Shown here piece by piece: positions 48,801-61,200 of a DNA stretch of 64,000 nt. A program made the translations under genes and the position numbers. The DNA is from Anarhynchus alexandrinus (lineage: Eukaryota; Chordata; Aves; Charadriiformes; Charadriidae): the NCBI GenBank assembly GCA_008711295.1, contig VUYV01000003.1:9803810-9867809 (forward strand). The letters run 5' to 3'. A model generated the notes under the pieces. That model saw nothing but the letters and a program-made list of their open reading frames with translations, made no database searches and was not told where the DNA came from. Positions within the stretch are counted from its first letter, which is position 1, and each line of letters starts with the position of its first letter.

Positions 48801-51800
48801 GCCTTAGGAAAAAGCGATTCTTTGATAATGTTGTAGTCAAAGCCTTAATCCACAAACGTACTACAGATGCTTCCCTCCTGTTGAAACATGGCATAAAGTG
48901 ATTAAATAGCTTGGTGGGTTTTGTCCTGAGTTTTCATCCCAGATTTAGACATCTGTATCATGGGGTGATATGAATTTTCTATATTTGTTACCTTAACTGA
49001 GGTTATGGTGAAAATGGAGACATGTTGAAGAATTCCACTGCTGTGAATTGAGTTTACGTGAAAAGCTTTTGGAAGCCATGGGGATGGGGCTGGATGAGAT
49101 TTTGAGACCGAGAGGTGTCTGGGACTGCCCTCAAGCCCACTCAAACACCTGCCTCTATTTTTTTCTTTTTAACTGTTGTTCACTTGCGAGAAAAACTTTT
49201 TTAGATTGAGCTGGTTCTTTTGTTCTCTTCAGTTCTGTGCTTTAAGCCAATGTGTATTGCAGCTTCCAATTATGTCTCTTCTTGCCAGTACCAACCCTAC
49301 TTTTCTTTTGCTGCAAAAGTGGGGAAGCCTGAAACTTCAAAGGTTGTAGGAAGTTTTCTGGTAAGGGTGGGAAGGAAGCAGGCAAAAAAAAGATGGTGGT
49401 AGGAAATGGGTGAGAGCTTGTGTTAGACCCTCTGTATATTTGTCCTGTGGTTATCTATGTTCCACTTCTCTCAAGACTATTAAGGAACTAGAGTCAAGAT
49501 TAGGACCTGTGGTTTCGTGACTTCGGTAAAGGATGGAGTGGGAAACAATTAGGGCAGTAAATAAATCTTGGTTTTACTGTTCTGTCAACCGTAGTATGGG
49601 TGTTCCAGTAAAGTATCTGGTGTGCCTTATCCCAACAATGCTACTTATTAGTACTTTCCTAATGTTTGTGAAAAGACTATAAAACCAGTTAAGGCCTTGT
49701 AAATCATCTCCCTTACTTTGAAACTTTTGGGGCTGATGGAAAGAACATGGCTTGTTGGTACTGTGTTGAGATTGTCTCTATCATTTGTTTGTCCAGAAGT
49801 GTGTGTGTGTTGTGTCCTGCCAGGATCACGTCTGATGGGTTTTCCTATATTTTGAGGTTTGGAACTCATTTAAAAATGTTTGTAGTTAGCATGTTGGTAT
49901 TTCTTTGTACCTCATATGTAATATATGTACAGAAGAAATTTATATGAATAGTATGGGTAGTATATAGTGGTAAATAAGGATCTAAAATGTCTTTAGGTGG
50001 GTGAGGTATTGGGTTTGGTGTGGTTTTTTTAGCTCTTAAAAGCTCTGCTGGCTTTCCGTGGTGTCAGAAGGGGCAACACTGGAAAACTATAATTATTCCA
50101 AAAAGGATCTATTGAAGTAATGGTTATAGTGGAGTGGCGAGAAAATTACATTGCTGATGGTCACACAATGCTCACTTTGTGTAGAAACCAGCTTTGTGTT
50201 TTGGTACTGACTGAAGGTTTAGAAGTGGAAATAAATCACTGTGGAATAAAACAGATTGTTACACGAGGGCTGAGCTGCAGTAACCACTGCTGTGCCTGCC
50301 CTGGCAAGAACCTGGTTATTTAGCCCATGCGTGCAGAGAATTTGGAGAGTTCATATGTGTGTATTCCACGGATTCACTAATGCTTGGGGATCCTCTGCAG
50401 TAGCAATGCTTCCATTTTTGTCTGAGGCCTCAGAAGACCCACATGTTTTATTTTCTGGCTTTGCTTCACATTTTGTTAAATTACATTAACCCAACAATTT
50501 CACGGCAAACCTTGGATTGTAAGACTTTGTTTTGAGGATAGTGCATGAAAGTGTATGAAAACTATTGCATGTGAAAATATTTTTACGGTCAGTCTTCAGA
50601 AAATGTAAGAATGCCTCTTCTTGAACCTCTTTTGGGGGAAGAATTTATTAATCTTGCTGAGTATTTTTCCAGCTGATACCATAGACCACAACTGTCTCAT
50701 CCATAAGGAGTTCTAAATGCACAGCCCTAATGTGTTTAAGAACTTGCATAGCAGGTTGCTTTGTAAGGAGCTATTGGCTGAAATAACCAAGTGCTTAAAA
50801 AAAAAAAGTTCGATGCTAGCACTTGACTGATCTTATGTAGCTTAACTTCGAAAATTCATGTTTTCCTTACTAAGGGAGCGCTGCTTCATGAACATGCTAT
50901 AGAGGAACTTGTTATGTGCTTTCTGTTTTCTTGCCTGAATTTGAACAGACCCAGCAAATCACAGCCCTGTTGTCCTCTAGTGGGTAGCACTGTAATGCAA
51001 CAAATATGCCACAAGGTGGCTCAACAATATAGCACCGCAAGCTGTTCTTAAAACGTTTTGGTTCGCTTCACACCACAGTATTTCACCTAAGTTTAGCACT
51101 AATGTGAAAACACTTGTTCTGCATAGTGCTGCAACCTGCTATCAAGTTTTGAGGAATACATAGTTACTGCAGTGCATCACTGTGTGATCTGTATTACACG
51201 TGTAGACACAGGAAGGTGTCCTCTAAGAAGTGCTCTTATCGTGTGGTATTATAGCAGATTTGTATTTCAGTCAAACTTTTTTTCATCTGAAGGCAATTTG
51301 TCATTCACTTTCAAAGCTTTAATTGAAACTTTGTTCTTAAGCCCTTCAAAGTAGTGGCTGGCTTACTGTTTGTAGGGAGAGAAAATGGAAATAATATTTT
51401 TATGATACTGAAATGTGAACTCTTTCCAAAAAAGTTAAAATACAAATGACCGTGCAGCTGCAGAAAGACATCTGGGATCCTAATCCGCTTAATATGCCCA
51501 GGACCAAAAAGTAACTATAAAAGTGTCACCTTGTTTTGAAATAGAAATGGGAAGTTCTCAGAGAACAAGATGATCTTTCAGCCCACACAATTTCCAATTT
51601 GACCTAGTAAAACTTCTGTTTAATTCTGGCTTGGATACCAACAGGAATGCTAAACCAGAAATGGCAGTGGTGCCTGAGCCGGAGTGGATGCATGTTCATC
51701 TCCTGTTGATAGCAGCTGATGCTTCCTAATGCTGCTAGCATGGGACAAGGCGAGGTAGGTTTGCCACAGAGGTAGGGAAGAGACGATGATGAAGATCCAG

Positions 51801-54761
51801 GAAAGACTGTTTCTAGTATTAAGATGCAGATCTTGTGAAAATACAGACTTAAGCTGGGGAGTCCCGAGTTCCATTACCCTTCCTGCTTCTCCATGTTGTG
51901 ACCACATCTTGTCAGCACATAAATAGTAAGCATACGATGATCTGGCTGTAACCAGCTGCTGATCTTTCTAGGACTGGGAACGCAGGCCAGAACAAGTCTG
52001 GCTGAAAGAGATGGGTATCATACAATTACCCCCTAAATCTTGAACTGTTCTGATCTGTGTAGTTGGGTGTTTAGGCTTCAGAGCTGGTAGAAAATGAAAC
52101 TAACGTTTTTTTTCCTGTAGCTGTGGAAAATGACCAGTGTGGTGAAGTGATTATATCTTATTGACTACCATATTAGGGGCTAAAACCCATGTGATTAAAA
52201 AAATCAAGAAGAGAAAAGGAACAGCAAAGGCATCTTGGACACTGGAAATGCTGTTCTCTTATTCTAATATAAGATGATGATGGACATGTTTCACTAATGA
52301 CACTGACGTGGCATGCTTAGAAGTAGAGTCAGAAACAAGTGGTTACTAATATGTTTTAACTTGTGGTACTGAACGCACAGGTAGTGTATATCTGGAGTTC
52401 ATCCAGCAGTAGTGAGAAGTACTTTTAAATAGAAATCTTCCTGCTGTAGTCAGAACTTAAGTAAGATGAAGTTCACTCAATTCTTCTAGTTTAATTTTGC
52501 ATCTGGAAATAAATAATAAAGGCTTGGAACTATGAAAAGATTGAAAAATACTGGGAGGACCGCAGAGAAGGTGGCAGAGCTCATGTAGCCCTGTCCCAGG
52601 TTGCTGGCAGGTGGCTGCAGTAGGTGCATCCCGGCAGCTTGGGGTGGTTCAGGACAGCAGTCCCTCGCAGAGTGCATGGCAGTAGTCTTTCCTCTCATCA
52701 GTAAGGTTTTATCCTGTTTAAAAGCAGGACAGTGCCTGCATTTAAAGAATGGTTGTGGTGCCTCAGCCTAATGCAGGCTGTACAAATTGCTCTGGCACCC
52801 ATGATGTTTAAGTGGCCAAGAAACTGGGGTGGGCCTTAATGGAACTGGAAGCTGAGAGCAGTTTTATGGAACTGGAGCCCTTGAGGTGGAACTCCTTTGG
52901 TTTAACGTGCATGCTTGTCCGCCCTACGTAATGGACTAGTTAACATTGATCTCAAACAGCAGATCTTTGTAAGGGGAGGGTCCAGGATGCTTCGTGCTAC
53001 CTTTCTAAGCATAGACAAAACCTCAAGAAGGGAAATTTGGTGAATACTAAACTATCACAGCTGCTTTGCTCATAGCTTTGTTCTGAGCTCTTCCTTTTTG
53101 AACTAGCAGGTATATTGTGGGTTTTTTTCCTTTCACAGCCCTGTGCTCTTGAACCTCCTCTGTGTAGCATACTGGCTGAAAGATCTTTGCTGGAAGCAGG
53201 AGCATGGTAAAGGAAAGGGGAAATGCTGTGTCTAGACTAAACCACAGCTCTTCCTCCTCTGACGTGGCCAGTTCTACCCAACTCAAGCCTGTAATGGAGG
53301 GACTGGTGAGACAGTTAAAGGCTTTAGGCTATTTTAGATGTTCAGTCAGGATGCAGGCAAGGAAAGTCAAGTTCCTGTACTTGCCTCCGTGTAACCATGT
53401 TTGTCCCACAAATGAGTGGGTCTTGTGTTACTTGTCCAGGCAAGAGCAAAATACAGACTCTAATGGGGGTAAAGGGAAGTAGTCTCTCAACATAAGTTTA
53501 CACACTTGGCAAGAAGCTTCAGCTGAAACATGAAAGGTAAATGGTTTTGTATTTGAGTCTGATAGGGTAGAAAGGGTTTCCTACCCCACCCCTCCAATGG
53601 GAAGTCTCTTTAGCTGAAAGTTGTTTGGCAATACGATCGGTTACACATCGGAAAAAGCCACAAATTGCTCGTTCTTCCTATTACAATAAATAACAGCAAA
53701 TTCTAATGTGGCTTTACTTCATGTAACTTAAACTAAAAAGTCAACCTTCTCTCTGCTCCCTCCCCTCCATCTTTTTCCTCTCGGTTAGTAGCTACTGTGG
53801 CCTCTGTGTACAACCTTTGAACAGACTCCTGCTAGTTGGGCTACTTGAAATTCACCGCAGGGTTGGAGGAAAAGATTACTGACATTAATGTACCACTTTA
53901 ATTCATTGATTTGCAGTGTATCAATACACTCCTTAATCACTGCTTGGAGATTTTGGATTCAGAACAGATTTGGGGCTTTGATACCAATAAGGAGAGTTAC
54001 TTGCTTTAAGTGAACCTAAAACTTTGAACAACAAGTAGTTTCAAGATCCCTAACTTGTAAGGACACCAGAATATTCTACTGAAGGCCACTGGTATCTCCA
54101 AGCAAAAGGCAATATTGTTATGGTGGCATTTTGTGTTGTCCCCGTACCCCTCCCCTTACTGGGTAATGTGCAAACACCTCCTCCAGTGTTGCGGATGGAA
54201 TGATGCAGAATTGGAGCCAGATACAACCTTTTATTAACTTGTAACTGGGGTAGACAGAAAATAATACTCCAGTAAACAAATTATGACCGAACACTGATGT
54301 GCCATTTATGGAGAAAGGCCATGGATCAGTGAGTACAGAGTGTCTGTCTCCTTTGGTGCCTTCATTCATTGTGCTTTAATTATAAGTGAAAACATGCTTT
54401 TATTCTCACATTTAAGTGAGATGTACATCTATTTTTAGTAGTACTATCAATCTTTTTTGCAGTAAGATATGCATGTGTGTAAATGTTTGGGTGTATATAT
54501 ACATGCAGTATTTAGCTCTTTTTCTTTCATGAAGCAAAAACTTGAATGTATTAGGGCCAGGATGGTGGTGGGATTTAGAAGGTGTGCCTAGTTTGTACGC
54601 CAGCTCCTGGAACAAGAAAGGAAATGCTTGAAGTCTTCTGGCAAAGTTATTTTAAAATGAATTCAGCTTTTTTCTTAACCACAGAGCCTTATACTTGTGT
54701 TCTGTGTTATAATAGAATAATTGCCTTTTTCTTTCTCTATTTTTTTAAGAGAATATAGAAA

Positions 54762-55264
54762 ATCATAGAATCATTTAGGTTGGAAAAGACCTTTAAGATC
54801 ATCAAGTCCAACCGTTAGCCTAGCACTGCCAAGTTCACCACTAAACCATGTCCCTCAGCACCACCTCAACATGTATTTTAAATACCTCCAGGGATGGTGA
54901 CTCAACCACTTCTCTGGGCAGCCTACTCCAGTGTCTCACAACCCTTTTGGTGAAGCAATTTTTCCTAATATCTAATCTGAACCTCCCCTGGTGCCACTTG
55001 AGTCCATTTCCTCTTGCCCTATTGCTTGTTACTTGGGAGAAGAGACAGGCCCCCATCTCGCTACAACCTCCTTTCAGGTTGTTGTAGAGAGTGATAAGGC
55101 CTCCCCTCAGCCTCCTTTTCTCCAGGCTAAACAACCCCAGTTCCCTCAGCCGCTCCTCATAAGACTTGTTCTCCAGACCCCTCACCAGCTTCGTTGTCCT
55201 TCTCTGGACACGCTCCGGCACCTCAATGTCTTTCTTGTAGTGAGGGGCCCAAAACTGAATGCAG
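54762..55264 (-). mobile_element. CR1 LINE, 3' end with intact ORF2 tail, antisense to GMDS
   Basis: This is a CR1 copy of about 500 bases on the minus strand. Its 3' terminus is at the left (AATCATAGAATCATTTAGG, 54761 onward). Read on the minus strand, the ORF2 C-terminal region is open for about 140 codons from 55264 down to a stop at 54841-54843. It shows the conserved order [66 protein letters not shown] and [14 protein letters not shown]. This is the part after the reverse-transcriptase fingers and palm, so no catalytic domain is present. The open frame suggests it is the youngest CR1 in the window. The frame continues to 55506 through unrelated intron sequence by chance. Confidence 0.95.
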
Positions 55265-58200
55265 TAAAAATGCATCTCGTGCACAGGTGACTGCTTACTC
55301 ATGTCTTCCTGCCTTCTTATGGGAAACCTGAAATCTTTCACCTCTGGTGAAATCGCTTTTTTCTTAGATTGAAGACTGACAAAAGTGGCAGGAATGGTTG
55401 GAATCTGCTTTCTTCTAAAACTGAAATTTTCCTTTCTGGGTTTTGGTTTACTCTGTGTTAAACTTGACTGGGTTTTGTAGCTCCTAAACAGTTTTGATCG
55501 GTTCAAAGCTCATGCAAGTGTGGTAAGTATATTCTGTTGCAAGTATGTAGGAAGGAATATTTTTCCAGCCTCTACTCTGTCTGCTAAAGAAGAACAAGTC
55601 TTTTGGCAAAAAGAGAAAGGAAAAACTGGCATTGAGAAGAGCCAGTATTAAAATGATGAGACTTGAAAGAATTCTGTAGGAAAAGCTGGAGCGAGGGAGG
55701 GAACGGGGATTCCCCTTCCCCTCCTACAAGGAAATGTTCACTATTTATTTAGTAGTAAAAGTGTTTCTCATTTTGGATAAGCAGGTTAACAGTAGTGTCC
55801 TGGTAGGAAAACCTAGTTTTCTCACGTGTGTTGCTGTTGTTTTGTACAATGTTATCACCACTATGATGTGTCTGTAGTCAAATAGCAGATGTCTGTAGTC
55901 ATTGTGCGTTCCTCAGAGAGGTGGAGAGAAGAGGAGCAACTAAAAGATCAGACATACCACCCAGAGTACAGGGTCTCCTTATAACAAAAGTCTGGTTAGT
56001 ATAACTAAATAGGGTAGCTATAGTTTATGCTGGAATTTAAATCTCACTGTTTAAATTATACTTAGACCAAAGAGAATAATTTAATCTGGCTTCTTGAAGG
56101 GAAGAGGAAGAGAAGGATGTTCCTTGGTACACCTATGTAGGTAATTATATATAAATGTATTATATTGTGACACCATTGAAAGAACATCAACTATCTGCCC
56201 ACAGCTTATGGCTCTTAATCTCTTTTTAATCTATGTTAGGAAAACTGAAATGCTGAAGGCTTCTATAGAAGATACTGTAATAAACTGTTTCTGTTGAGGG
56301 ATTTTTTTCATGTTTCCTCTAATGCAATAACTAGTGAAGATGCTATAACATGCAAATTATGTTGACTATAATACTGTGGATAATAGGAAAGAAAAAGGAA
56401 GTACATAAATCCTGATTTTTGCCTACTTAAAAAAGCACAAATCTTCACGTATACCAGATGAAAGTAAGATGAAAAGGTAAGCTTGATAGATGGTATTTGC
56501 ATCACTAACAAAGCGATGCCTGCAAACCTCTCTAACAGCGATTTTTTTTGTGTGTTTGTGTGAAAGATTGATACCTTAATATCACTTTAACAAAAAAGGC
56601 AATCTCAGATTTATCTGTCAAAAATCAAGTCAGATAATAAGAGTAATGATGCTAAATAATGGTTGTGGCTTACACTTGATCCTTGTAACACTTTAGTTAA
56701 GCAGGATAATGATTTATTTGTTACATTTATAAGTCAGAAATATGCTGTTCTGACTTGTGTAGACCAGCCTGCTTATCGGGAGAATGATTCTAGTACAAGC
56801 ACCAGAGGAGTACAGGCTTATCATATACCACCAGTAAAAAAACGATGGGTTGAACTGTTATAGGGTATTTTCTGTCTGGTGTCACTTTGGTATCTGTGGT
56901 TGTTGAGCAGTAGCACATGCTGTCAGCACTTTGCATGTTCCTCTGCATACTGTGTGTGATGTATGTAGTGATGCACGAAGGAAATAAAGGAAGGTCTGGT
57001 CTCACACGTGGCTGGTAAGGAGGGGTTGGCTGCCACCATCTCTGTCCGAGAGCAGAAATTGGGGCTTGGGGCTTGCTGCTGCCTCTGGTGCCTGCTCATG
57101 GTTCAGCACAGTGTGGGAAGCATCTGCTGCTGCAGAACAAAGCAGTTCCTGAGCTACGATAGCAGTGCCTGAGGAAGCCAGCATGAGGAACACCTAGGCT
57201 GCTGAGCAGAGGGATCTGTCAGCTGGGTGTTTGCAGGGAGGGCTCCGATTTCAGGTTTGAGAGAGTAAGGAAAAGTAATGGTGGCAACAGTGACAGCAGT
57301 AGAGGAGATCAAAGAGTTGATCCTGCAGATAGGTGGATGTGCTTTCTCCTAGCACAGCTTCCTGATGTAGCTGTGTGTTCCTCAAGAGGTCAAAGAAAAT
57401 TAAGACCCCAAGCTTGGAAATGTTGCTGAAAATAGTGATGTTCAGACAGGATTTGGTCTGTGATGATGGTGGAGGTGATGGAAGAGAGCAGTGGGACAGC
57501 ATTGTAAAACTAGCACTTGCATGCACTTGGTAAACGTGAAGATTTAGAGGTCAAGTCTTGACCCTGGTAGCAGGTTGCAGTCCTGGGAACACCAAAGATT
57601 CTTTGGGAGTGGTCAGTATGAAAAGGGCAGCTAGCCTTAGGTGGAAGAATGGGTGAGAGTTGATGATAGACCATAATTCAAGAAAGATAGAGATGAAGAG
57701 AGAACAGAAGAAAAATTCATTTTAAACCCAAAGGAATTATGAACGAGAAGACTGTAGACTAGAAGTAGTAGTCCTGGAAAAGATTGGTCTGGATTACTAA
57801 AGAGCTATTAAATTTGTCTTGCTTATCAGGTACAAAGATGAATTGATGTAGGCTTCAGGGTAATTAGAATCCCAGAGGCCAAGGTTGGTGTGCCTAGCAG
57901 AAAAGCTTTGAACTTGGAAACTAGAGAACATTTTGGGGATGATACTTATATGAGCTGCACAGTGGGCTACTCGGGTGTAGCCCTCATCATTAATCTTTCT
58001 CAAGGAAAGCCCTCAGTCCTGAAATGCCTTCCGGTGGTCACATACTGCAGAACCTATTAACCCAAATTTCTGAGTCATAATCTTGTCTTCAAAATGTTGT
58101 ATAATCTTCACCTCCCTACAATTCATGCCTTAGCATGGTATAAAATGATTGCGTAAATTCAGATTCAACAGAATGTAAGTGTTTAAGTTCTTTGGTTGAA

Positions 58201-61200
58201 GAAAGTTTTCAAAAACAGCAAAAAAAATATAGGGATAGTTCCGAGATCTGTTATTGATCTTTAGCTATAATTTTAAATCTCCCATATTCATGAAACACAT
58301 TCTGACTAGGGAAGGATAGGAATTACAGGTTTGAGTGGCTATAAAGTTGTCGCAAGAACACATGCTTGTGGGGAGAAAGAACATTCATAACGATTAGAGA
58401 GGTCCTGTAATGACCTTCCGCCTGTAGGAACCAGGAATAGTCTACTCTTCTTTAGCTGAAGCTATGGGGAAAGGATTTCTTATCTATTGCAGCACTAGAG
58501 AATGGTGTAATGTTGGGTGAAGTTTGCTGATGCTATTGATAAACCTTGCAGGGACCTGACTGAAGCTGTGAGCAAGGCATAAGAGTTGCATGGATGCTTT
58601 GGAAATCAGGGTGATGTTTTCCTTGCAGTTGGGTTGGCTGACATCACAGGAGATTCTTTTTTCCAAAGTATATGTGATCTGTATTCTCCAAAATAAGCTG
58701 GGAAACTATTCACTCAACATTGCCTGACGTAGAGCACTGATATTGCTGTGGCCCGATCTTATTATCACAGGAAGAATTTTGGGGAATTACACTTGTGTTA
58801 AGAATATGAGAAGAAGGAAGGGAAGGAGGGTGCAAGGTAGCTATTTTTGTGTGCCCTTCCAGAGTTGGTGTTCATCATGCAATGACATGCAATTTGAGGC
58901 AACTTGAATCTGTCACCCATGTGGCTTCTTCCATTCTTTTCATGCAGCAACACAGTTTCAGCTTCTTTAGAGTTCTCTTTAATTTAGAGACAGAAAGTCA
59001 GGGTGGCTTTCACTAACACTCAGGATTTCCAAGGATAGGCTTCTCCCAGAATTTCTTTGTAATTTCAACTCATTTTTTCCTGATTTCTAACCAAGATTAG
59101 CCGGCCTCTGCTTCTTGGGGGTTTTTTTCCACTTCATTTTCTCCCATTTTGAGTAGCTGGACAGTTCTCTGGTTCTCCTCTGGGTGTCTTTTGACTGCCT
59201 GCATTAACAGGTAGCACTAACTTCAGTTTTGTGCTGCTGGACCTCAGCCCATTCAGTTTTGAAGGGCCAACTCTTGGGCTGTGTGTGTATGTGTTGTAAC
59301 TCTTCCTTCAGCCTGGGAGAGAAGAAGCCTCACTTGCATTATGACTTGCAGAAAAGGATCAACAGCGGAGGAGAGGATTGTCTACTTCCATGCCTCCCAA
59401 GTACCTATGCCAACTTTAAGGTGACTGTGCTTACTGTTACAGCAGCCTTTGCCCATTGGTGCTGGATGAGAATTAGCAACCTCTTTCATAATACCTCGAG
59501 TAGACCTGTTGCTGGGGGGGAAGTTTCTTGTTTTCTAATTTGAGTTCACAAAGGTGTCTGATTACTGAATGAGCTGTGGTGGGAGGGAAGGAAAAGCAAA
59601 ATATTTGCTTGTGGTCACACAACCAAACCACCCTGCTTTGGCTGCCTCTTCTCTGGTGGGTTTGGGCAGTGGTTCTCTCCTCCCTTCTTCCTGAACTGAC
59701 TCATTCCTAAGCCTCCTCATCTTGCAGCGTAGCACACTGGAAACTGCCTCCTGAAAAGATGAGATGGGAAGTATAAGCTACAGTAGAATTAAATGCTGTC
59801 AAGTAGCAGGGCTAGTCGTGTGCTTCTCTACAGTAATTATTGTAAACCTAGTAATTAAGGTTGAGAGCAGTACAGATTGTTTTATGAAGTCTCTTTACCT
59901 GTCAATTTTTGTGAGATTTGCTGTTTCATTTTGAATCTGTACTGAACTACAAAATCTGATACTAGTGACTATGAGTCACTGAAGAGTTGGTTGTTTCTGT
60001 TTTGGAGCATATGTGTAAGTTCTTGGTGTTGCAATGTAACTTAAACTCTGGTCACTTAAAAGTGAAGTGTTTCACCTTTCATATTGAGTGTGATAGACTT
60101 ATACAAATAAATGCTTTTAAAATAAGTTACTCATCTGCTGATGTGTTGGAGAACAGTAGTTCAGACAATATTATTCTGTGAAGACTTATGTTACTGAATA
60201 TGAATCTTATTTTGCTTGAGTAGATGGGTGTGCTTCCTTCTCTTTAGCATCTCCACCTTGGTGAAAACTTAACTAATAATATTTATATTAGTCTTTTATC
60301 AAGATGTGGGATCAGTAGCTTCAGAAACAATCCCTCTCTTTGTAAAACATGTTCTTTTATGTAGAGATAAAAAAATTAATTTGGTACATATGTTTCTTTA
60401 GTAAGACTTAAGTTTCCTTATTAAGTGTATTTTCTTGGCCTTGCAAGGCGTAGGTACATTTAAATTTCCATCTAAAGCTGTGTCTACGTCTGCATTTAGT
60501 CTTCTGGAAGCTATTTTCTGGAAGCTGTTGCTGATTATTTCTTTTAATATTCTTAGCATACACCTTCAAAGCAGTCTGATAGTTTAGTTAAATTTCATCA
60601 AGATAAACTAGTAGCTCAGCAGATTAAGAGTTATGCCAGTGCAGGCTTCCCCTTCTGATATTCAAACAAGGGCTACTGTGTGAGCTGTGGGGTTTTTCTC
60701 CTCTCTTTTTCTTCCGATTCCAGTGGGGAGATACGCTTTATGCCATTCACAGAATAGTTAGAATACTTGCTTAGGATTAGCAACATGGAAGTAATTTGCA
60801 AGCTTATGTTCTCAAATGGTTCAGCAGTAAACTCACTGGAAGAAAATTGTTCTTATTTCACCTTCTTCACAGGATAGCCCAGCTTATTTCAGCTAGGGCA
60901 TGTATTAATATTTAATGTACTTCCATTAACTTTTAAGTGCTGAAAGTTTTTTGCTCTGACAATGAAATTTTGAAGCTGGCTGTGAAGCAACTTAAAGGAA
61001 AAAAATAATCTGTTTTGTGAAACCTTTTGCATGGGAGCAGGCATAAAATTATACAGAGCCTTTTTCCTGGAGGTAAACAGGTACAGTTAATTGCTAATAA
61101 ATAATTATGATAATTAATAAACTAATTAGCTTCTCTGAACATCAGAGTTTTTCAAGAGACATCAAGCTTTGTCTGAAGGAAAGAACAATCTGGGGGAAGA

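Larger units (their letters stand above)
35416..54761 (+). other. GMDS intron 1, long repeat-poor stretch
   Basis: More than 19 kb of AT-rich intron without any recognised transposable element, exon or RNA gene. It contains T/G-rich low-complexity runs, a T8A8 palindrome, a poly-T/poly-A hairpin, and small tandem duplications (43317-43394, 45802-45831). Several stretches (about 39060-39240 and 45480-45740) are free of simple repeats and rich in homeodomain-type TAAT/ATTA motifs. No open frame looks like a protein-coding exon. Confidence 0.6.
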
